NCBI RefSeq assembly: GCF_041431135.1
Contig: NZ_CP107799.1
Coordinates: 1,922,001-1,986,000 of the forward strand
Length of the DNA stretch: 64,000 nt
DNA from: Streptomyces sp. NBC_00554
GTDB lineage: Bacteria; Actinomycetota; Actinomycetes; Streptomycetales; Streptomycetaceae
Direction of reading: 5' to 3'
The position numbers and the translations under genes are program-made. The notes beneath the pieces were generated by a model. The model saw nothing but the letters and a program-made list of their open reading frames with translations, made no database searches and was not told the DNA's origin. Numbering within the stretch: the first letter of the stretch is position 1; the number at the start of each line of letters is the position of its first letter. Positions 59,303-64,000 of this stretch are shown here, piece by piece.

Positions 59303-59406
59303 CCGTACCTCCAGTCAACAACCGTCCGCGCAGCGTAACTTCAGCGAGGCTCTCCCGTCAGGACCCCCTCGAACACCGTTCCGGATTGCCGCTACCATGC
59401 GCGCCC

Positions 59407-60165
59407 ATGAATGACGACGTGCGCAACATCGTCCTGGGCGTGCTCGCCGCCGGCATCAGCGCCGCGCTCGGCTGGGTCGCGCGGACCTATCTGTGGAAGC
59501 GGAAGCTCCGCCGCAAGCAGGCCTTCTTCGGGCTGCCGACCAACTCCGAGTCGCTCCTTGTGGTCAACCGCGACGCGGGCAGCCCCGACCTCGCGGTGCA
59601 CCGCTACGACGTGTTCGCGCTCCTGGAACTCTCCGCGCTCATCAAGGACTGTGGCTCCAACGCCCAGGTGATCACCCATGAAGCGGCCCGGCAGGGCTTC
59701 GGGGAGCGGACGGAGTTCTGCGTCGGCGGCCCGGGGTCGAATCGGCGCATGGCGGCCCATATGCAGGCCATGCTGCCCGGGGTCCGCGTGAACACCGACC
59801 CGGAACCGGTCCTGGACCGGCTGGCGTTCCAGGTCGGCAGCGAGCGCTACCGCATGGAGAAGGGCGTGACGGAGTACGTGCTGCTCGCCCGGCTGACAGC
59901 CGGCCAACCCGGCCTGTCCCGGCCCGTCTTCCTGTTCTGCGGCCAGCGCGCGATCACCAACCAGGCGGCCTCCCGCTACCTCGCCCGCAACCACGAACGG
60001 CTGGCCCGCAAGCACGGCAACAACTCCTTCGTCCTCCTCCTGAAGGTCGTGAACTCCCAGGCGTACGGCCCCGATGTCGTCGAACTCGTCGCGGACGTGA
60101 CGCGCGCGGCGCAGGCCCCGCTGCCGGAGGCGACGGCTGCACGGAACTCCCATCGCGCCTCCTAG
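59407..60165 (+). CDS. Membrane-anchored protein of unknown function
   Basis: A 252-residue protein. One N-terminal transmembrane helix (IVLGVLAAGISAALGWVART) is followed by a basic stretch (WKRKLRRKQ), so the remaining ~220 residues should be cytoplasmic. The soluble part begins FFGLPTNSESLLVVNRDAGS and includes LLELSALIKDCGSNAQVITH, CVGGPGSNRRMAAHMQAMLP and VFLFCGQRAITNQAASRYLA, with alternating strands and helices reminiscent of a Rossmann-like fold. I do not recognise a named family. The start is ATG 59407. It is divergent from ggt and upstream of a hydrolase gene with its own promoter. Confidence 0.75.
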   Translation: MNDDVRNIVLGVLAAGISAALGWVARTYLWKRKLRRKQAFFGLPTNSESLLVVNRDAGSPDLAVHRYDVFALLELSALIKDCGSNAQVITHEAARQGFGERTEFCVGGPGSNRRMAAHMQAMLPGVRVNTDPEPVLDRLAFQVGSERYRMEKGVTEYVLLARLTAGQPGLSRPVFLFCGQRAITNQAASRYLARNHERLARKHGNNSFVLLLKVVNSQAYGPDVVELVADVTRAAQAPLPEATAARNSHRAS

Positions 60166-60188
60166 GTTTCATCACGTTTCAACAATCG

Positions 60189-60228
60189 TTACTGGCGCGT
60201 AACTTACCGACGGGTTACTTACGGTAAG
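60189..60228 (+). promoter_or_regulatory. Cluster of TTAC/GTAA inverted repeats upstream of the secreted hydrolase gene
   Basis: TTAC-TGGCGC-GTAA (60189-60202) is directly followed by CTTACCG (60203-60209) and CGGTAAG (60222-60228), an inverted repeat with GGGTTAC in between. A further GTTACCG occurs near 60238. Stacked repeats of this kind are typical of a TetR- or GntR-type operator. The first site resembles that at 2254-2268. Confidence 0.5.
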
Positions 60229-60281
60229 AGACCGAGGTTACCGTCGGGTCACTTTGCACTTACACGAGTGAGGAGTGACCC

Positions 60282-61853
60282 GTGGGACACCCGCACAAGG
60301 CCCTGCGCACCACCGCCGTCGGCGTCGTCTCGGCGACCCTGATCGCCGGAACCACCCTCGGCCTGGCCCCCGCCGCCCAGGCCTCCACCACGGCGGGTGT
60401 CCGCTTCGTCGACATCGCCGGAGACGGCGGCACCATCCTCAAAGCCAACGTCATCACTCCCGCGGGCGCCGCCGGCACACGCGGTTTCCCGCTCATCGTG
60501 CTGCCCACGAGCTGGGGTCTGCCCCAGGTCGAGTACCTCACCCAGGCCCAGAAGCTCGCGAACTCCGGTTACGTCGTCGTCAGTTACAACGTCCGCGGCT
60601 TCTGGCAGTCCGGCGGGGAGATAGAGGTGGCGGGCCCACCGGACGTGGCCGACGCGTCCAGGGTGATCGACTGGGCGCTCGCGAACACCCCGGCCGACGC
60701 CCAGAAGGTCGGCATGGCGGGCATGTCGTACGGCGCCGGCATCAGCCTGCTCGCCGCCGCGCACGACAAGCGGATCAAGGCGGTTGCCGCCCTCAGCGGC
60801 TGGGCGGACCTGATCGACTCCATCTACTCGGGCCGCACCCAGCACGCCCAGGCAGCCGCCCTGCTGGACGGCGCCGGCACCCTCACCGGCCGCCCCAGCG
60901 CCGAACTCCAGCAGGTGTTCAAGGACTTCTTCTCCTCGAACCTGGCCAAGGAGCCGGATCTCATCGCCTGGGGGAAGAAACGTTCCCCCCAGACGTACGT
61001 CGACCAGATCAACGCCAACGGCGCGGCAATCATGCTGGCCAACGGCTGGGGCGACACGATCTTCCCGCCGAACCAATACGTCAAGTTCTACGAGGAGTTG
61101 ACCGGCCCGAAGCGGCTGGAGTACCGGCCGGGCGACCACGCGACGGCCGAGGTGACCGGTCTCTTCGGACTCCCCAACGACGTGTGGACGGACACCGGCC
61201 GCTGGTTCGACCACTACCTCAGGGGCGAGGACAACGGCATCGACCGCGAGCAGCCGGTCCAGCTCAAGTCCCGTTCCACGGGCGGCTACGAGGGCTACCC
61301 GGACTGGAAGTCGGTCGGCGCGACACGCAAGAAGATCGCCCTCGCCGGTTCGACCACGATCCGCGCGAACGTCGACTCGGGTGCGAACGGCGGAGTCATC
61401 TTCCTCTCCAGCATCCTCGACCAGATCGCCCAACTGCCCCCGATGGCGTCGATCCCGCTGCTGCCGCGCCGCTGGGCGGCCGTCTGGCAGTCGGAGAAGT
61501 ACGCGAGTGCCCAACAGGTGCGCGGAACCGCCAAGTTGCACACCACGGTCACCGCGACCAAGGAGAGCGGAACCCTCGTCGCGTACCTCTACGACGTGGG
61601 CCCGCTCGGCCTCGGCAAGCTGGTCAGCAACGCGCCGTACACCTTCCACGGGCAGACGCCCGGCAAGCCGTTCGGCGTCGACCTGGAGTTGTTCTCCACG
61701 GCCTACGACGTTCCGGCAGGGCATCGACTCGCCCTGGTCGTCGACACGGTCGACCCGCTCTACATCGAGCACAACCCGTCCGGCGCGCAGCTGACCTTCT
61801 CCTCACCGGAGCACGACCCGTCGTATGTGTCGGTGCCCCTGCGCAAGCAGTGA
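60282..61853 (+). CDS. Secreted CocE/X-Pro dipeptidyl-peptidase-like alpha/beta hydrolase
   Basis: A 523-residue exported serine hydrolase. The signal peptide ends at AQAS (ALRTTAVGVVSATLIAGTTL then GLAPAAQAS). The S15-type alpha/beta hydrolase domain has the nucleophile in GMAGMSYGAGISLLAA, Asp in ANGWGDTIFPPNQ and His near YRPGDHATAEV. The C-terminal ~170 residues form the beta-jellyroll typical of CocE/PepX (LVAYLYDVGPLGLGKLVSNA, GHRLALVVDTVDPLYIEHNP). It is likely an acyl or peptide hydrolase with unknown substrate. The start is ATG/GTG 60282, after GAGGAGTG. The promoter region carries several inverted repeats. Confidence 0.88.
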   Translation: MGHPHKALRTTAVGVVSATLIAGTTLGLAPAAQASTTAGVRFVDIAGDGGTILKANVITPAGAAGTRGFPLIVLPTSWGLPQVEYLTQAQKLANSGYVVVSYNVRGFWQSGGEIEVAGPPDVADASRVIDWALANTPADAQKVGMAGMSYGAGISLLAAAHDKRIKAVAALSGWADLIDSIYSGRTQHAQAAALLDGAGTLTGRPSAELQQVFKDFFSSNLAKEPDLIAWGKKRSPQTYVDQINANGAAIMLANGWGDTIFPPNQYVKFYEELTGPKRLEYRPGDHATAEVTGLFGLPNDVWTDTGRWFDHYLRGEDNGIDREQPVQLKSRSTGGYEGYPDWKSVGATRKKIALAGSTTIRANVDSGANGGVIFLSSILDQIAQLPPMASIPLLPRRWAAVWQSEKYASAQQVRGTAKLHTTVTATKESGTLVAYLYDVGPLGLGKLVSNAPYTFHGQTPGKPFGVDLELFSTAYDVPAGHRLALVVDTVDPLYIEHNPSGAQLTFSSPEHDPSYVSVPLRKQ

Positions 61854-61901
61854 TCTCCGGCTGCCGCCGGCCGGGTCTGGCCCTGTGAGCTGCTGCTCCC
61901 C

Positions 61902-62792
61902 CTACAGTCTCGGGGCTGTGGGGGGACCCCCACCCGGCAGCAGCGTCCCTGGTTCGGCCGTTGCCACGTCCACGGCCTCGGTCTTGGGACTGCGCTGCTC
62001 CCGCCGGGACACCCATTGGGCGAACCAGCTGAGCAGCATGCACATCCCGATGTAGATCGGTGAGATCACCATCACCACGGGGATGAACGGCAAATCGTAG
62101 TCGAGGTTCGACGCGATCAGCTTCCCGGCATGGAGAAACTCTTCGTAGGTGATCAGATAGCCGAGCGAGGTGTCCTTCAGAGCCACCACTAGTTGGCTGA
62201 TGATGGTGGGCAGCATGGACCGTACGGCCTGCGGTACGAGGACGTACGTCATGACCTGGGTCTTGCGCATGCCGAGCGCGAACGCGGCCTCCCGCTGGCC
62301 GCGTTCGACGGAGTTGACGCCCGAGCGGAAGACCTCGGCGAGCACCGAGCCGTTGTAGAGCGTGAGCCCGGCGACCAGTGCGGGCAGCGGCTGCACCTTG
62401 AGCGCCACGAAGATGAAGAAGATCATCACCAGGACCGGCATGGCGCGGAAGAACTCGACGAGCAGGGTGGAGATCCAGCGCACCGGCCTGTGGTCCGACA
62501 GCCGTCCCGTCGCGAGCACGGTGCCCAGAGCGAGGGACAGCACGGCGGCGATCGCGAAGGCCTTGAGCGTGTTGCCCAGGCCCCGCAGCAACAGCTCCTG
62601 GATTCCCTTGTATTCGAAGGGCATCCACTTCGTGTAGGTGAACTGGTCGGTGTCGAACAGGAGATACAGGAGCCAGCCGAAGAGTCCGAGGATCACGGCG
62701 GTGGACAGGACGCCGTACATCCGGTGCCGTTGGCGGGTCTTGGGCCCGGGGATGTCGTAGAGGGCGGTGGATTCGGTGGCGGTGGCGGTCAT
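61902..62792 (-). CDS. gluD: Glutamate-type amino acid ABC transporter permease (GluD)
   Basis: A 296-residue polar amino acid permease. After a cytoplasmic N-terminus, the membrane domain contains the binding-protein-dependent coupling motif EVFRSGVNSVERGQREAAFA then LGMRKTQVMTYVLVPQAVRS. The C-terminal ~35 residues are hydrophilic. The start is ATG 62792, overlapping the gluC stop (ATGA). With gluC and gluB it forms the Corynebacterium-type glutamate importer; the ATPase gene gluA should lie just beyond the right edge. Confidence 0.92.
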   Translation of the reverse strand: MTATATESTALYDIPGPKTRQRHRMYGVLSTAVILGLFGWLLYLLFDTDQFTYTKWMPFEYKGIQELLLRGLGNTLKAFAIAAVLSLALGTVLATGRLSDHRPVRWISTLLVEFFRAMPVLVMIFFIFVALKVQPLPALVAGLTLYNGSVLAEVFRSGVNSVERGQREAAFALGMRKTQVMTYVLVPQAVRSMLPTIISQLVVALKDTSLGYLITYEEFLHAGKLIASNLDYDLPFIPVVMVISPIYIGMCMLLSWFAQWVSRREQRSPKTEAVDVATAEPGTLLPGGGPPTAPRL

Positions 62793-63433
62793 CGGGCGAC
62801 TCCCCAGCGCTTTTCGAGGATGTTGAAGACCGCGCTGATGGCGAGGGTGATGATCAGGTAGCCGACGGCGATCCAGACGAAGGTCCAGACGATGTTGTAG
62901 CCGAGTTCGCTGAGGGTCTTGTACGTGCCGAGCAGCTCGGTGACGCTGAACGCCCCCGCGATCGCCGAGTTCTTGGCGAGCGCGATGAGGGTGGAGCCGA
63001 CCGGCGGGATCACCGAACGGAAGGCCTGCGGCAGGACGACCCCGGACAGCGTCTGGCTGAACGTCATCCCGAGACTGCGGGCCGCCTCCCCCTGCCCCTT
63101 GGGCACGGTGTTGATGCCCGACCGCAGTGCCTCGCAGATGAACGCCGAGGTGTAGCAGCCGAGCGCCAGGATCGCGAACACCTCGAAGGGCAGCACGAGT
63201 CCGAAGCGGGGCAGACCGAGCAGCACCGCGAAGAACAGCAGGGTGAGCGGGGTGTTGCGGAGCACGGTCACCCACGCCGTACCGAGGGCCCGGAGCGAGC
63301 CGACCGGCGCGACCCGGAACGAGGCCATCAGGAACCCCAGGGCCAGTGCCAACAGCGAGGCGTAGACGGTGAGTTCGACGGTGCCGAGGAATCCGTCGAC
63401 GAACGTGGAGAAGTTGTCTGTCAGTACGTTCAC
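62789..63433 (-). CDS. gluC: Glutamate-type amino acid ABC transporter permease (GluC)
   Basis: A 214-residue permease with five membrane segments, starting FVDGFLGTVELTVYASLLAL. The coupling loop is EALRSGINTVPKGQGEAARS then LGMTFSQTLSGVVLPQAFRS. It pairs with GluD. The start is GTG 63433 (NVLTDNFSTF), with GGAG about 12 bases upstream. No other start codon gives a sensible N-terminus. It lies 7 bases after the gluB stop. Confidence 0.92.
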   Translation of the reverse strand: MNVLTDNFSTFVDGFLGTVELTVYASLLALALGFLMASFRVAPVGSLRALGTAWVTVLRNTPLTLLFFAVLLGLPRFGLVLPFEVFAILALGCYTSAFICEALRSGINTVPKGQGEAARSLGMTFSQTLSGVVLPQAFRSVIPPVGSTLIALAKNSAIAGAFSVTELLGTYKTLSELGYNIVWTFVWIAVGYLIITLAISAVFNILEKRWGVAR

Positions 63434-63440
63434 GACGGTC

Positions 63441-64000
63441 TCAACTCCCCTGATAGCGGTCGATCTTGGGCGGAGTGGGCGCGGGTACGCCGGACAGGCC
63501 GAGCGTCGCCCCGTACGCCTTCTTCCAGTCGCCGTTCTTCTCGCGGGCCTCCAGTGCGTCGTCGAGTGCGAACCGCAGCGCGTTGTCGCCGCGCGGTACA
63601 CCGATGCCGTACGGCTCCTCGGAGAACGGCTTGCCGACGACCTTGAGTTCGTCGGGAACCTTCGCCGCGTAGCCGATCAGGATCGCGTCGTCGGTGGTGA
63701 CGGCGTCGACCTGGTAGGTGAGCAGGTTGTCGACGCAGACCGAGTACGTGTCGTAGGCGACGAGTTTCGCCCTCGGGTAGTCCGCCTTGATGCGCTGGTA
63801 GGGGGTCGAACCGGCCGCCGAGCAGACGGTCCTGCCTGCGAGGTCCTGTGGGCCGTGGATGTCGTTCTCGTCCGCGCGCACCAGCAGGGACTGACCCGCC
63901 ATGTAGTACGGGCCGGCGAAGCCGACGAGTTTCTTGCGCAGGTCGTTGATGGTGTAGGTGCCGACGTAGTAGTCGATCTGCCCGTTCTGCAGGGCGGTTT
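63441..64000 (-). CDS. gluB: Glutamate ABC transporter substrate-binding protein, 5' end outside window
   Basis: The frame is open to base 64000, so the signal peptide and N-terminal lobe are missing; 186 C-terminal residues are visible. It is a type 2 periplasmic-binding fold with QNGQIDYYVGTYTINDLRKK, VGFAGPYYMAGQSLLVRADE, GRTVCSAAGSTPYQRIKADY, DNLLTYQVDAVTTDDAILIG and GVPRGDNALRFALDDALEA. CSAAGST matches glutamate/aspartate receptors of actinobacteria. It is the first visible gene of gluBCD. Confidence 0.9.
   Translation of the reverse strand, partial: TALQNGQIDYYVGTYTINDLRKKLVGFAGPYYMAGQSLLVRADENDIHGPQDLAGRTVCSAAGSTPYQRIKADYPRAKLVAYDTYSVCVDNLLTYQVDAVTTDDAILIGYAAKVPDELKVVGKPFSEEPYGIGVPRGDNALRFALDDALEAREKNGDWKKAYGATLGLSGVPAPTPPKIDRYQGS

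Overview
The window is very GC-rich, strongly codon-biased actinobacterial chromosome, almost certainly from a Streptomyces. The evidence is a full ethylmalonyl-CoA pathway operon next to psd/pssA, an F420-type luciferase-like oxidoreductase, PucR regulators, many GTG starts, ATGA/GTGA stop-start overlaps and long perfect terminator hairpins. I see no rRNA, tRNA, CRISPR array or prophage, and no antibiotic biosynthetic cluster.

Layout. 1-2184: the 3' end of a secreted tripeptidyl aminopeptidase-like hydrolase, a GNAT acetyltransferase and a HEAT-repeat protein. 2548-13456: central carbon metabolism. It holds a two-domain 3-hydroxyacyl-CoA dehydrogenase, a TetR regulator, then ccr-ecm-mcl-mch-mcd (crotonyl-CoA to glyoxylate plus propionyl-CoA and related intermediates), then psd and pssA for phosphatidylethanolamine synthesis. 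13553-18512: a five-gene branched-chain-amino-acid-type ABC importer on the minus strand, facing a PucR-like regulator. 20094-25684: glycerate kinase, an ADP-ribosylglycohydrolase, an IS5-family insertion sequence, a Nudix hydrolase, a lipoprotein with a duplicated domain and a sirtuin. 25681-27660: alkylation-repair genes (ogt and an Ada-AlkA fusion). 27738-31283: a PIB-4 metal-efflux ATPase, its ArsR/SmtB-type sensor and an MFS transporter.

31284-34112: a TnpB-only IS200/IS605-type element. An omega-RNA-like right end abuts, and supplies the stop codon of, a flippase-like membrane protein gene. 34333-40418: macrodomain protein, CrtI-like FAD oxidoreductase, inositol-monophosphatase family enzyme, cytoplasmic gamma-glutamyltransferase-like enzyme, and a lipoate ligase with rearranged domains. 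40456-45087: a DUF4232 lipoprotein, a NarL-type two-component system, an AhpD-like protein behind a pentanucleotide repeat tract, and a secreted lipoprotein-like protein. 45146-54108: a reductive pyrimidine/hydantoin catabolic cluster (NCS1 permease, luciferase-like oxidoreductase, dihydropyrimidinase, two ureidopropionase-type amidohydrolases, PucR regulator, class III aminotransferase). 54295-57434: a large low-complexity protein, an XRE regulator and a divergent methionine aminopeptidase. 57497-61853: secreted gamma-glutamyltransferase, an unknown membrane-anchored protein and a secreted CocE-like hydrolase. 61902-64000: a glutamate-type ABC importer cut by the right edge.

The most notable points are: the TnpB element, whose predicted guide can be read directly from the adjacent gene; the fused 3-hydroxyacyl-CoA dehydrogenase, in which only one half keeps the full catalytic set; the ArsR/PIB-4 pair with its operator between the two genes; the permuted lipoate ligase; and the pyrimidine cluster that has a luciferase-like flavoprotein but no visible dihydropyrimidine dehydrogenase.
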